From NCBI GenBank assembly GCA_029782215.1, contig JAKOVD010000147.1, positions 124,001 to 188,000 of the forward strand: a stretch of 64,000 nucleotides of DNA, given 5' to 3'. This document shows, piece by piece, positions 6,821-19,200 of this stretch (its first letter is position 1; each line of letters begins with the position of its first letter). The notes under the pieces were generated by a model. It had not been told where the DNA came from and ran no database searches. It saw only the letters and a list, made by a program, of their open reading frames with translations. Source of the DNA: Chloroflexota bacterium (lineage in GTDB: Bacteria; Chloroflexota; Anaerolineae; J102). The position numbers were made by a program, and so were the translations under genes.

Positions 6821-9673
6821 ATGCGCAGTCTCACGTCCAAACCGATTCTCTTCATCGCTGCCTTCCTGGCAGTGGCCGTGGCGGTGGCTGTCAGGCCACC
6901 GGGGCCCAGCTCGGCCCAAGCGCCCATCGCCGGCGCCCAGGTCCAGCCCGCGGCCTCACCGGCGCCCGGCGCCAAGGCGCCTTACCCGGGCACCTACATC
7001 TTTCTCGATAGCACCAATGTCGATCCTGCCACGGCTGCGTTTGTCGGCGGCCATATGAAGTTCTTCTGGAGCGACATTGAGGTTGCCCCCGACTATTTTG
7101 ATTGGTCGACCATCGACACCTGGCTGGACCAACAGAGCAGCCTGGGCAAGCCTGCGGTGATCGGCATCACCCTCTACGACGGCGGATGCTGCGGCGGCCA
7201 GCGCACTCCGCGCTGGCTGCAGTGGCAGACGCCCGATGCCGTGGTCCGCTGCAAGGCCGTTGGCTGGCCGATCCCGCGCTACTGGCACCCGTTGGTGCTC
7301 GGCGAGTATCATAAGTTCATCCAGGCCCTGGGCGAGCGCTATGACGGCGACCCGCGCGTCGCCTGGATCGAAATGGGAACGGGCATCTTCGGGGAAGCCA
7401 AGCCCGCGGACAACGAGGACTGGCCCTGCCTGCTGAACGCGGGCCTGACCGCCGGGGTCTGGATGGACACCTCGATGAAGATCCTCGACTACTACGCCGC
7501 GGCGTTTCAAAAGACCCCCGTTCTCTACCAGTTTGCGCCCGTTTACACCCCCCAGGGGGAATCGATGGTCCAGCGTCGCGATCTGACCGACTATGCCGCC
7601 GAGCTCGGCATCGGCGTCAAGCACAACGGTCTCGAACCCGACACGATCACCGCCATCGTCAACGACCCCAACAAGTCATACTACAAGGCCGGGCAATGGG
7701 ATCCCTTCTTCAGCCACTGGCAGAACGTTCCCACAGCCTGGGAGAGCTACGCCTCGCAGAAGTGCCTGGACCCGGTCACCGGCGCCGCCAGCGCCGGCAT
7801 CACGATGTGGTGCGTCTACGCCGGCCTCAACGCTCACGCCGATTACTTCGTGTTCGACAAAGCCCTGGTCACGGACCCCGGCCGCCAGTCCTACCTGGCC
7901 TTTGCCCAGCACTACCTGGGCGCCGAGGTCGACACCACCGATTCCGTGTGGGTGGCGCTGCGGGAGCACGAGCCGATGTCGGGCGATTTCTTCCCACCCC
8001 GAGGCAACTACGGGATGTGGCTGGTGCAGAATGACAAGGCGCCCGGCGGGCGCACGACGCCGGTGTGGAACAAAGGGCCTTATTCAGAAGGCCGCTACAC
8101 CCGCCGCACCAACCGCGCCGGCGGCAATCCCAATGTCTATTTCGATGTGGACAACGCCTGGCTCTACCGCAACGGCGACCGTGCGGTCACGGTCGAGGTG
8201 ATCTACCTGGACGAGGGTACGGACACGTGGTCGCTGCACTACGACGCCCTCGACGCGCCCGACAAGGTGGCTGCCACCGTGCGCAAAACCAACACGGGAC
8301 AATGGCTGACGCGCAGCTTCGAGCTGCCCGACGCCTACTTCGGCGACCGGTTGCCCGGAGGCGGCGACCATCCCGGCTCTGACTTCTATCTCAGCAGCAA
8401 CGATCTCGACGACTACTTCCACCGGGTGCGCGTCTTCAAGTCCGGGGTCGACCCCACGCCCACCCCTCTCCCCATCGTCACCGCCACGCCCACGGCCACG
8501 CCCGACCCCAACCAGTCCACCGCCCCTCTCCGCCTGCGTCTGCGCGACGGCGTCGATGGCTATGCTGGCACGAACGACACCTGGATCGGGGGCAGCGCCT
8601 GCTCCAAAGTGACCGGCGATGCGGGGATGACGCCCCACGGCGGCAGCGATCGTTTGCTCCTCCGCGCCAGCGGCAACGATGCCGATGTGGGCATCTGCAA
8701 TGTCCTGATCCGCTTCGACGTCAGCCAGGTCCCGCCCGGCAGCCAGATCCTTTCGGCCCGCCTCGTGGTCAAGGGCATTGCCCAGAGCAGCACGGCGCGG
8801 CTCTACTTCAACACCTTTGACGTCACCAAACCCTGGGTCGAGAGCCAGGCCACCTGGTACCAGGCGCAGGCGAGGTTCCCCTGGAGCAAAGCGGGCGCCG
8901 ACAGCGCCGGCGACCACACCCTTCCCCAGTACGACACGACGGTCCTCTCCGGCCCTGCTCAGCAGTACGGCTGGGGCGCCGCCTATGTCACGCCGCTTGT
9001 CCAGCTCTGGGTGAACGACCCCTACGCCAACAACGGCGTGCTCCTGGTCCCCTTCGGCAACTACGTCCAGTGGGACCTGGTGGCCAGGGAAAACGCCGAA
9101 GTGCGCTGGCGGCCGGCCCTGGAGATTCTTTATTACCCGCCGGGCGGTCCCCCAGCGACGGCCACCCCCACGCCCACGGCCACGGTCATGCCTTCGCCCA
9201 CCGTCACGCCCACAGCGACACCCACGGCAACGCCATCGGAGACCCCCACCCTCACGCCCACGCCCTCCGCCACCCCCACCCCAACGCTGGCGCTCGGAGG
9301 CATCGTCGGTTCCGTCTTCCATGACCTCAACCAGAACCTGGTGCGTGAACCGGACGAACCCGGCATTGCTGGCGCCCGTCTCCATCTCACCCGGCCCGAT
9401 GGCGCCGCCGAGACCGCCGTGACGGATGCAGACGGAGAGTACGCCTTTGCCGGCCTGCCGCCCGGCGCCTACCTTCTGAGCGAGGAACCTCCCGCAGGAT
9501 GGGCCCCCCCGAGACCCGGCAGCCCCGTGGCCGTATTAGTGGCTGCTAACCTTGCCCACCAACTGGTGTTTGCGCACCAGCCCCTACCCACGGCGACAGC
9601 CACGGCGACCGTTGCCGCCACCACAACCGCCGAGAGCACCCGCCGGTTGTGGCTGCCTCGCTATTTGCGCTAG
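6821..9673 (+). CDS. secreted modular protein: glycosidase-like barrel, DNRLRE module, SdrD-B-like domain
   Basis: A 950-residue exported protein. An N-terminal signal/anchor segment lies at about residues 8-26. A TIM-barrel-like domain starts near residue 57 (GTYIFLDSTNVDP). It carries candidate acidic catalytic residues in WIEMGTGIFGEAKPAD and AWESY, as in clan GH-A folds, followed by a jelly-roll-like region ending about 542. After a Pro/Thr linker comes a DNRLRE-type domain at about 568-774, a second linker, and an SdrD-B/CNA-B-like domain at about 825-905 (GSVFHDLNQNLVREPDEPGI). The tail ends in RRLWLPRYLR, a possible sorting motif. It is the most divergent of three tandem paralogs. Enzyme activity is inferred, not shown. 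Confidence 0.8.
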   Translation: MRSLTSKPILFIAAFLAVAVAVAVRPPGPSSAQAPIAGAQVQPAASPAPGAKAPYPGTYIFLDSTNVDPATAAFVGGHMKFFWSDIEVAPDYFDWSTIDTWLDQQSSLGKPAVIGITLYDGGCCGGQRTPRWLQWQTPDAVVRCKAVGWPIPRYWHPLVLGEYHKFIQALGERYDGDPRVAWIEMGTGIFGEAKPADNEDWPCLLNAGLTAGVWMDTSMKILDYYAAAFQKTPVLYQFAPVYTPQGESMVQRRDLTDYAAELGIGVKHNGLEPDTITAIVNDPNKSYYKAGQWDPFFSHWQNVPTAWESYASQKCLDPVTGAASAGITMWCVYAGLNAHADYFVFDKALVTDPGRQSYLAFAQHYLGAEVDTTDSVWVALREHEPMSGDFFPPRGNYGMWLVQNDKAPGGRTTPVWNKGPYSEGRYTRRTNRAGGNPNVYFDVDNAWLYRNGDRAVTVEVIYLDEGTDTWSLHYDALDAPDKVAATVRKTNTGQWLTRSFELPDAYFGDRLPGGGDHPGSDFYLSSNDLDDYFHRVRVFKSGVDPTPTPLPIVTATPTATPDPNQSTAPLRLRLRDGVDGYAGTNDTWIGGSACSKVTGDAGMTPHGGSDRLLLRASGNDADVGICNVLIRFDVSQVPPGSQILSARLVVKGIAQSSTARLYFNTFDVTKPWVESQATWYQAQARFPWSKAGADSAGDHTLPQYDTTVLSGPAQQYGWGAAYVTPLVQLWVNDPYANNGVLLVPFGNYVQWDLVARENAEVRWRPALEILYYPPGGPPATATPTPTATVMPSPTVTPTATPTATPSETPTLTPTPSATPTPTLALGGIVGSVFHDLNQNLVREPDEPGIAGARLHLTRPDGAAETAVTDADGEYAFAGLPPGAYLLSEEPPAGWAPPRPGSPVAVLVAANLAHQLVFAHQPLPTATATATVAATTTAESTRRLWLPRYLR

Positions 9674-9698
9674 ATGGGATGCGCCAAAGAGGAATCTG

Positions 9699-12600
9699 AT
9701 GACTGATCGTTCATTCCGACCGACACGCTCGCAACCAGACCGCCGTCGGGCGCGCCCGGCAGCCTGGCTGGGTTTGGTCGTTCTCGTGCTTGCCATCATG
9801 CTCACCGTGGAAGCGACGGTCAGCCTGGGCGTTGCGGCCACGCCTTCTCCTTTGGAGTCTGAACTCGACTCTGCTTCGCACACGTTGCCCGGACGCGCCG
9901 GCATCTACGTGTTCTACGACTCCAGGAACGTCGATCCCACCGAGAACCCCATCACCGGCGGCCACATGAAGTTCGACTGGAAGCAGGTCGAAAAGGGCGC
10001 GGGCCAATACGACTGGAGCCCGGTGGACGACTGGCTGGACATGGAAAGCGCCAGCAACAAACCCGCCGGCATCGGCTTTGCCACCTACAACGGCACCTGC
10101 TGCGGCGGCGACCTCACCCCTTCCTATCTCTACAATGTCCAACCTGACATGAAGCTGGTCTGCAGCGATGGCTGGGTGATCCCCAAGTACTGGAGCGAGG
10201 CCTATCTGAACGAATACAGCCGGTTCATTCGTGACTTTGGCCAGCGCTATGACGGCGACCCCCGCCTCGAGTTCGTCGAGATCGGCGTCGGCATCTTCGG
10301 TGAGACCAAGCCCGCTGATGCCACCCACGTCCAGTGTCTCCAGGATGCCGGCCTGACCTCGGACCTCTGGGTGCAAACCGGCAAGCGCATCATCGACGAA
10401 TATCAGGCGGCATTCCCCCGCACGCGCCTTCTGCTGATGTACGCGCCCTTCTTTGAGAACCGGGGCGAGCGCATTGCCCTCACCGACTATGCCGCATCCC
10501 TGGGCATCGGCCTCAAGCACAACGGCCTCAAGCCCGACACCGACGACGCCACCTACGACAGCACCTACTACTGGCCCGGCGGCGGCCAGTACGACCCCAT
10601 GCTCACCTACTGGCAAAACGTCCCCATCGGCTGGGAGTCCTACGACACCCAGTATCTGACCGATCCGACCAAGACCATGTGGGGCGTCCTCTCGGGGTTG
10701 GACAAACACGCCGACTACTTCGTCTTCTCCCGCGGTCTGGTGGAGGATCCCAACCGCCAGCCCATCCTGCGCTTCGCCCAACAGCACCTGGGCAAGACCC
10801 TCGCCAACAGCCCCTCGGCGTGGGTGGCCCTGCGCGATTCCGAGCTGACCTACGGCGCCGAGCGCCGCAACTTCGACTTCTTCATGGTCCAGAACGACGA
10901 GACGCCAGGCGGGCGCACCGTGGCGCTCTACAACGTCTCGACGGCGCCCGAAGGCCGCTACACCCGCCGCACCGACATCGCTTCGGGCAATCCTTCCATG
11001 TACTTCGACATCGAGGATGGCTACCTCTTCGAGACCCACGAGCGCGTGCGCCTGAGCGTCACCTATTACGACCAGGGGACCGACGCGTTTGACGTGTTCT
11101 ATGACGCCTGGACCGATGCCCACAAGCTGGCAGGCACGGTGACCAAGACCGACAGCGGCCAGTGGCTGACTGCAAGCTGGGAATTGACCGATGCGCGCTT
11201 CGGCAACGGCCAGCCTGGCGGCGGCGCGCACCCCGGCTCCGACTTCAGCATCGACGCCCGCGGCGACGGCGACGAGACCATCCACCTGGTCCAGGTCGAA
11301 CGGCTCGACCTGCCGGCCACCCCAGCACCTACCCCCACGCCGCTGCCGGCTGCCAGCCCCACCCCGGCCTGGACGCCGGAGCCGCCCGGCTATCGCCTGA
11401 CCCAAACCTATCGCGACGGCGAAAACGGCTACACCGGCGCCGCCGACACCGGGCTCGACGGCGGCAAGCGCAACGCCAACACCGGCACGGATGCGCTCGT
11501 CTCTGTCAGCACCGGCAAAACCAGGTCGGGCCTGCTGCGCTTCGACGGCCTCAGCCTCCCGTCCGGAACCAGCCTGGACCGGGCCACCCTGCGTCTCTAC
11601 GTCGTCAGCCGCAGTCCCAACGCCATCATCTATGTGCGCGCCTTCGACGTCTTTAAGCCCTGGGTGGAGACCGAGGCGACCTGGAACCAGGCCAGCAAGG
11701 GCATCGACTGGAGCACGCCAGGCCTCGGCGCCGCCGATCGCGCCGTCGAGTACGCCGATTTCAAGTTCGTCAACTTCGTGCAGTCCTGGGTGGAGCTTGA
11801 CGTGACCGATCTGGCGCGGCGCTGGCTGCAGGACCCCGCCAGCAACCACGGCGTGTACCTGGATGGGTTTGGCACCACCGTGACGCAGTACGATTTCGCC
11901 TCCTCCGACAGCAGCCAGGTCCGGCAGCGTCCACAGCTCGTGCTGGAATACCTGAACCTGGCCATGCTGCCGCCCACGGCCACCAGCACCCCGCCGCCGA
12001 CGGCCACACCCACAGCCACGGACACCCCAACGGCGACCCCCACGGCCACGTGGACACCCACGGCCACGTGGACACCCACGGCCACAAACACCCCAACACC
12101 GACCCTTACGCCGACTGCCACGGCCACACCCACGGCCACGCCGACCAATACCCCGGCGGCTACCCCGACTCGCACGCCGACGCCCTCCGGAACCGTTAAG
12201 ACGAAGTCCTTCCAGCAAGGGGTACTGCCGAGCACCACCTATGCCGGCGCCACCGACACCTACGTGTCAGAGAACCAGCCCGCGGCCAACTTCGGCTCAT
12301 TAACCACGTTGGTCCTGAGCGGCAATGACCCCGCGCCCAACGACGATTGGATGCTGTTGAAGTGGGACATCTCCTCGATCTTCGGCACGGCGCAATCGGC
12401 CTCACTGACCTTCAACGTCAGCGACCACAGCGGCGGCCAGGTCTACGAGATCTATGAAGCGCTGGCGGCCTGGAGTGAGACGACCGTCACCTGGAACACC
12501 AAACCCGCCCGCGGCACGACCGTGCTGGGAACGGTGGCCGCCAGTGCGACCGGCGCCCTGACGGTGAACCTGAACGCAAGCGGGGTGGCGGTGGTGCAGA

Positions 12601-13016
12601 AGTGGCTGACAACGCCCGCCAAGAACTTCGGCTTCTACGTGATGGACCCCGACAACACGAACAATCTGGTGATGTACAGCCGCAACTACCTGACCAGCAC
12701 GGTGCAGCGACCCAAGCTGACCGTGACGTATCGGCCGCCCGTGTTGGCGGCGGGCCCCACGGTGCTGGGCGTCACGGCCACGACGACGCAGGTGCAGTGG
12801 CAGAGCGACACCTACAGCAAGGGCAACATCCGGTACCGGGTGCTTGGGACGACGGCGTGGGTGAGCAAGACGGTGGCCACGGTGCTGACGAGCGGAAAAT
12901 GGGTGGCAACGGCCGGCCTGAGCGGGCTGGCGGCCAACACGGCCTATGAGTACCAGGTGCGGGCCAGTCCCGACAGCGCCTGGACGAGCACGAAGACGTT
13001 CAAGACAACTGCGTGA
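9699..13016 (+). CDS. secreted modular protein: glycosidase-like barrel, two DNRLRE modules, FN3-like C-terminus
   Basis: Second paralog, 1105 residues. ATG 9699 follows AGAGGA by 5 nt; the frame is open further upstream but overlaps the previous gene. A hydrophobic export segment is at about 20-45. The barrel-like head (from GIYVFYD, about residue 68, to about 538) has [15 protein letters not shown] and IGWESY as candidate catalytic regions and a conserved [11 protein letters not shown] segment. DNRLRE 1 is at about 565-751, a Pro/Thr linker at about 752-833, DNRLRE 2 at about 843-1013, and a fibronectin-III-like end at 1014-1105. Its head is much closer to the third paralog than to the first, so the row grew by stepwise duplication. 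Confidence 0.8.
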   Translation: MTDRSFRPTRSQPDRRRARPAAWLGLVVLVLAIMLTVEATVSLGVAATPSPLESELDSASHTLPGRAGIYVFYDSRNVDPTENPITGGHMKFDWKQVEKGAGQYDWSPVDDWLDMESASNKPAGIGFATYNGTCCGGDLTPSYLYNVQPDMKLVCSDGWVIPKYWSEAYLNEYSRFIRDFGQRYDGDPRLEFVEIGVGIFGETKPADATHVQCLQDAGLTSDLWVQTGKRIIDEYQAAFPRTRLLLMYAPFFENRGERIALTDYAASLGIGLKHNGLKPDTDDATYDSTYYWPGGGQYDPMLTYWQNVPIGWESYDTQYLTDPTKTMWGVLSGLDKHADYFVFSRGLVEDPNRQPILRFAQQHLGKTLANSPSAWVALRDSELTYGAERRNFDFFMVQNDETPGGRTVALYNVSTAPEGRYTRRTDIASGNPSMYFDIEDGYLFETHERVRLSVTYYDQGTDAFDVFYDAWTDAHKLAGTVTKTDSGQWLTASWELTDARFGNGQPGGGAHPGSDFSIDARGDGDETIHLVQVERLDLPATPAPTPTPLPAASPTPAWTPEPPGYRLTQTYRDGENGYTGAADTGLDGGKRNANTGTDALVSVSTGKTRSGLLRFDGLSLPSGTSLDRATLRLYVVSRSPNAIIYVRAFDVFKPWVETEATWNQASKGIDWSTPGLGAADRAVEYADFKFVNFVQSWVELDVTDLARRWLQDPASNHGVYLDGFGTTVTQYDFASSDSSQVRQRPQLVLEYLNLAMLPPTATSTPPPTATPTATDTPTATPTATWTPTATWTPTATNTPTPTLTPTATATPTATPTNTPAATPTRTPTPSGTVKTKSFQQGVLPSTTYAGATDTYVSENQPAANFGSLTTLVLSGNDPAPNDDWMLLKWDISSIFGTAQSASLTFNVSDHSGGQVYEIYEALAAWSETTVTWNTKPARGTTVLGTVAASATGALTVNLNASGVAVVQKWLTTPAKNFGFYVMDPDNTNNLVMYSRNYLTSTVQRPKLTVTYRPPVLAAGPTVLGVTATTTQVQWQSDTYSKGNIRYRVLGTTAWVSKTVATVLTSGKWVATAGLSGLAANTAYEYQVRASPDSAWTSTKTFKTTA

Positions 13017-13019
13017 TGT

Positions 13020-13155
13020 ACAGGTGCGTCGCACCTGCCGTGGGCGTCTGCCCGGCTTGACACCCAGGTGGTAACGCGCGAAACTGGGGATCCGAAGACA
13101 GCACCACCTGTCAGGCGACTGCCACCGGGCGAGTCGATCGCAAGATCGATTCGCC
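13020..13155. other. intergenic hairpins between the second and third giant genes
   Basis: A short inverted repeat CAGGTG/CACCTG lies near 13023-13039. A 12-bp stem with one G/T mismatch and a GCAA loop (GGCGAGTCGATC / GATCGATTCGCC) lies at 13128-13155. There is no T-tract, so termination is doubtful. TTGACA at about 13058 has only a weak -10 partner. Confidence 0.4.
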
Positions 13156-13255
13156 GTTCTCCCCTCCCCAAACAGCATGACCACAGTTCCGGATTGTCTG
13201 CCTGTCACGGGCGATCGGGGACAATTTCAGTGATCATGTGTTCATGAGGAGTCTG

Positions 13256-16200
13256 ATGCCCACGAGCTCGCCACGAGGTGTTTTTTCGCTGCCGACCGGT
13301 CTCCGTCGTTTCGGTGGCCGTATCGCCTGGGTAGGGGTGGGGCTCCTGGCGCTTGCCCTGCTGGCCGGTATGGGCGCAGCAACCGGCGCCCATGTCAGCG
13401 CGGCCCCTCCCGCCCCCGATTCCGGCAGCCTCCCTGCCGCCCCGTTTGCTCAGCCGCGGGGTTTGAACCCGAGTGCGGTCCAGCAGCCCGCGCGTCCCGG
13501 CATCTACGTCTTCTACGATTCCGGGAACGCCGACCCCACCAAGAGCGCCATCACCGGCGGCCACATGAAGTTCGACTGGAAGCAGGTCGAAACAGGGGTG
13601 GGCCAATACGACTGGAGCGTCGTGGACAGGTGGCTGGCCATGGAGAGCGCCAGTAACAAACCCACCGGCATCGGCTTTGCCACCTACAACGGCTCCTGCT
13701 GCGGCGGCGACCTCACCCCGTCCTTCCTGTACGATCTCCAGCCCGACATGAAGGTGGTGTGCAGCGACGGCTGGGTGGTCCCCAAGTACTGGAGCGAAGC
13801 CTACCTGGAGGAGTACGGGCGCTTCATCCGCGAGTTCGGCAAGCGCTATGACGGCGACCCGCGCGTCGAGTTCGTCGAGATCGGCGTAGGCATCTACGGT
13901 GAAACGAAGCCTTCGGACTCAACGCACGTCCAATGTCTGCGCAATGCCGGTCTCACGTCGAACCTTTGGATCGAGACCGGCATGCGCATCATCGACGAGT
14001 ACGCCGCGGCTTTCCCCCACACGCGGCTGCTGCTGATGTACGCCCCCTTCTTCGAGAACCGGGGCGAACGCAAGGCCCTGACCGATTACGCCGCCTCCCT
14101 TGGCATCGGCCTCAAGCACAACGGTCTCAAGCCGGACACCGACGACGCTACCTACGACAGCAGCTACTCCTGGCCCGGCGGCGGCCAGTACGACCCCATG
14201 CTCAAGTATTGGCAGGATGTGCCCATCGGCTGGGAATCGTATGAGGCGCAGTACATGACCGGCCTGACCAACACGACCTGGGGGGTGCTCTCCGGCCTCG
14301 ACAAGCATGCCGACTATTTCGTGTTCTCCCGCGACCTGGTCGAGAAAGTGGACCGCCAGCCCATCCTGCGCTTCGCCCTCCAGCACCTGGGCAAGACCAT
14401 CAAAGACAGTCCCTCCGCCTGGGTGGCCCTGCGCGATTCCGAGCTGATCTACGGCGCCCAGCGCGAGAACTATGACTTCTTTATGGTTCAGAACGACCAG
14501 GCGCCCGGCGGGCGCACCGTGGCAGCCTACAGCGTTTCCAGCTATCCCGAAGGGCGCTACACGCGGCGTACGGACAGCGCCAGCGGCAACCCCTACATGT
14601 ATTTCGACATCGAGGATGGCTATCTGTTCGACACGCACGAGCGTGTGCGCCTGAACGTCAACTACTACGACCAGGGCGCCGGCAAGTTCGACGTCTACTA
14701 CGATGCCTGGACGAATCCCAACAAGCTGGCGGGCACCGTCACCAAGACGAACACAGGCAAATGGATCACAGCGAGCTGGGAATTGACCGACGCCCGCTTC
14801 GGAAACCGCCAGCCGGGCGGCGGCGCCCATCCCGGGTCCGACCTGAGCATCTACGCCCGCAACGACGGCGATGACTTCATCCACCTGGTGCAGGTCGAGC
14901 GCCCGGGCATGCCCGCGACTGTCACGCCCTCGCCCACGCCTCCTATCGCCGCTTCCACCCCTGTGTGGACGCCGGAGCCAGCGGGCTATCGCCTGACCCG
15001 CACCTTCCGCGATGGCGAAAACGGCTACGGCGGCGCCGCCGATGTCTCGCTCTTCAGCGCCAGCCCCACCACCAACAAGGGGTCGGACACGCTGTTTTCC
15101 ATCCGGTCCGATAACGCCATCCACGGACTGCTGCGTTTCGACGGCTTGAGCCTGCCCGCGGGAGCAACCCTCGACCAGGCGACGATTCGCCTCTACCTGG
15201 TGAACCGCAGCAACGACGTCAATATCTACTTCCGCACTTTCGACCTCTATAAGCCTTGGGTGGAGAGCGAAGCCACCTGGAACCAGGCGCGCAATGGCGC
15301 GCCCTGGAGCACACCAGGCCTCGGACCGGCCGATCACAGCACCGACTACACCGACTTCAAGTTCGTCAGCGGTGTGTCGCGCTGGATCGAGCTCGACGTT
15401 ACGAGCCTGGCGCGGCGCTGGCTGCAGAACCCCAGCAGCAACTACGGCGTCTTCATTAGCGCTTTCAGCAACGCCCGCACCCAGTACGACGCCGCTTCGT
15501 CAGAGTACGGCGATGTCAAGTTCCGGCCGCAGCTCGTGCTGGAGTATCTCAACCCTAATCTCACGCCGGCGCCCACAGCCACACGCACACCGACGGCGAC
15601 GCCCACGGCTCCGCCGCCGACGATAGAAGCGGGCATTGGCAGCGCCATCATTGACGGCAACCTCGGCGACTGGCCCGGCGGAAAAGAAGTCGTGCTCGAC
15701 CGCAACACAGCCAACTTCATCTCGGGCCTGATTCCCAGCCTGGTTGATCTGCAGGGCACCTTCCGGGCGATGTGGGACGAAAACAACCTGTACATTGCCG
15801 CCAGAGTGCGCGATGACCAGGCAGTCGTGGACAGCAGCAATCTGTGGGATGACGACAGCATCGAGGTGGCCCTCGACGGAGAATTCGACCACAACAGCAA
15901 CAGCGCCACCCGCGGCGATCACCAGTTCACGGTGCGTCGCGATGGCGCCGTCCAGGACCGCGCCGTCGCGACCGACCTGGTGCGGACGGCGGTTCGCCCG
16001 CTCAGCGACGGCTACAGCGTCGAGCTGGCGATTCCCGTATCGGCCTGGGGCGGCACGCTGCCGGCAGCCGGCGTCAAAATGGGCCTCAACTTCGGCTTGA
16101 ACGACGATGACGACGGCGGAGACCGTGATTCCAGCTTGATCCTGAGCGGGCGCAGCACCTACGGCGGAGCGCAGGATTTCGCCGTCCTCACGCTCAGCAG

Positions 16201-19200
16201 CACCGTTATCACCGGCACCCTGCCGGCCACGCCCACCCCCATCCGCACGGTGACGGCCACGCGCACGCCCACCGTCACCCGCGCACCCACCCTGACCTCT
16301 ACGCCGAGTCCCACACCCACCCTGACGCCCACGCCGACGTACACGTCGACACCAACGCCCACGCCGACACCGACGGCCACACCCACGCCCACCACGGTGG
16401 TCCTCACCCCGGCGGCCGACTCCTATCACAGCCAATGGGAGCCCACGGCCAACTTCGGGGCCAGCGAGATCGTGGGCGTGCGCACCGAGAACGTGTCCGA
16501 TGCCTTCCTCTACTTCCCCCTTGGCGACCTGCCGCCAGGCTCCCAGGTGCTGGAAGCCAACCTGGTGGTGCGCGCCGTCGGCCAGACCAACGTTCATCCC
16601 CTCCAGGTGGTCGTGCAGAAAGTCAACCGCACCTGGAATGAACGCGAGATGACCTGGAACCTGGCCGCGGCCGGAGCGCCCTGGGCTTCGCCCGGCGCCG
16701 CGGCCGTTCCCGCCGACCGCTCAGCCGACGTCTACGCCAGCACCACCCTGACGGCCCCCGGCGCCTACACCCTCCCCGTCACCTCCCTGCTGTCCACCTG
16801 GGTGCAGGGTGGCCAGCCCAACAATGGTCTGCTCCTGCACGGCACTGAAAGCCCCGGTCGCGTCCAGTACAACCTGGCCAGCCGCGAGTCAGCCGATGCC
16901 GCCCTGCGTCCCAGGCTCATCCTGACCTACCGGCCCGGCCGGCCTGCGGCGACGCCGACGGCTACCGCCACCTCGAAACCAACCGCCACCCCCACTGCCG
17001 CCGCCTCGGCGACGCCCACCCGCACGCCCAGCTCCACCTCCACGCCAACCGCCACCGCCACGGCGACCGCCAGCCCCACGGCCGCTGCCGCCAGCGCTAC
17101 GCCAACGCCGGGCACGGGCAGCATCGAGGTCGCCCTCGGCGCCACGGCTGACACTGACATCAACGCCTGGTATCCGACGACGAACACCGGTCAGGCAGCG
17201 GTCGGCCGCGTGCGCGCCGGCGACATCATGCAGACGCTGATCGATTTCGACCTCTCAGCCCTGCCGGCCAACGCCGTTGTCGACGGCGCCAGCCTGCAAA
17301 TGTGGGTGGAGGGGCGCACCAACACCGCCGCCCTCACAGCCTCTGTCTATGCCCTGCGCCGCCCCTGGAACGAACGCGAGGCCACCTACCAGCGCGCCGA
17401 CGCCGGCAGCCCCTGGCAGACAACGGGCGCCCTCGGCGCCGGCGACCGCGATCCGGCCATCCTCGACACCGTATCCCTGCCTGCCAGCGGCTGGACCGCC
17501 TGGAGCGTGACGGCAGCGGTGCGCCATTGGCTGGCCGACCCCACCGGGGCGTTCGGCCTCATCTTGTCCGGGACCGACGGTGGTTATGTCCACTACAGCC
17601 TGGCCACACACGATCATTTCGACGCCGCCAAACGCCCGCGCCTTGTGGTGCGCTACCGCCTGCCCACACCGACCCCCACGCCGACGGCCACACCCTCACG
17701 CACCCCCACCCCCACCTTAACGCCCACACTGCCGGCGACCCTCACGCCGACGCCTACACCGCCCGGCGCCGCCCGCCAGATCGATGCCGTCTACGGCCAG
17801 GCCGTGGTCGATGGCCTGCTCAATGAATGGAGCGGGCCCGGCGTCCTGGTGGACGCCCCCACCGCTAACAAGGTAAATGGCCCCGAAGCCATCACCGGGC
17901 CTGCGGACAGCAGCATGCTCGTGTGGGCGCGCTGGGACCTGAACAACGTCTACCTCGCTTTTGAAGTACGCGACGACGCTCTCTATACCGACAGCAGCGA
18001 CCTCTGGAACGATGACTCCATCGAGGTCGGCGTGGATGGCGAAAACGACAAGGTGCCGAACAGCACCACCGGCGGCGACCACCAATACCTGGTGCGCGTC
18101 GATGGCAAGGGCGCCGATCGCGGGCTGGCCGTCAATCCAGCCGTGATCTACCGCACCAGCCAGCCAATAGGCGGCTATCGCGTGGAGATGGCCATCCCAG
18201 TCGCTCAGCTTGGCGGCGGCTCGCTCTTCGCCGGTCGCACAATCGGCATCGACTTCGCCGTCAACGACGACGACAACGGCGCTGATCGAGACAGCCAACT
18301 GGTATGGTCCAGCAATACGACCTATAACGATGCCCCGCGTTTCGGCGAACTGGTCCTGCAGGCGGCAATGACGCCCACGCCCACGCCCACGCGCCCACCG
18401 GCGGCGACCCTGACCCCCACGCCCACCGCCACACACACCCCGGCGCCCACGCCCACGGCCACCCCCACGGCCATCCCCACAGAACCGCCCACGGCGACCC
18501 CTCCCGGCGCCAACGAGCAGATCTTGCTTGCGGCAGCCGATACCTACCTCAATGCCTGGCTGCCGAACAACAACTATGGGGGCAGCAGCACGCTGCTGAT
18601 CCGGCCGCAGGTCATGGCAGGGCTGCTCCAGTTCGATCTCTCGTCGATTCCCGCCGGCAGCCTCATCACCGGGGCCCAGCTTTCCGTCTATGCCCTCAGC
18701 CGGACTAATCCCCAGACGATGACGGCATCGCTCTTCCAGCTCCAGCGTCCCTGGTCGGAGAACAACGCCACTTACTATCAGGCCACAGCCGACCAAGCCT
18801 GGTCGGCGCCCTTGGCGGCCGGCGCCGGGGACCGCGGCCCGGAACCCTTTGCCACCCTGGATCTGCCCACTGCGGGCTGGATCACCGTGGATATGACCAA
18901 CGTGGCCCAGACCTGGTTGGCGCAGCCGGCCCAGAACTTCGGTTTGATGATCGAAGTCGACAGCACGGGCAACGTGCAGCAGAGCCTCGCTTCGAAGGAA
19001 TGGTCGCAAGGCAGCCTCCGTCCGCGCCTGACCGTCAGCTTCCTCCTGCCCACGGCCACCCCGACGTCCACGCCTTCGCCCACGGCCACCCCCACCGCGA
19101 CCGCCACACCCACGCCGACGCCGACGGCCACCCCCACCCCAGTCCCGACGGCGACACCGATGCCCACCTCGACCCCCACACCCACCTTCACCCCTACGGT

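Noticed and set aside
9711-12218. Long minus-strand open frame of about 835 codons opposite the second giant gene
   Set aside because: Same GC-driven mirror effect; composition is low complexity and the plus frame is conserved among the three paralogs.
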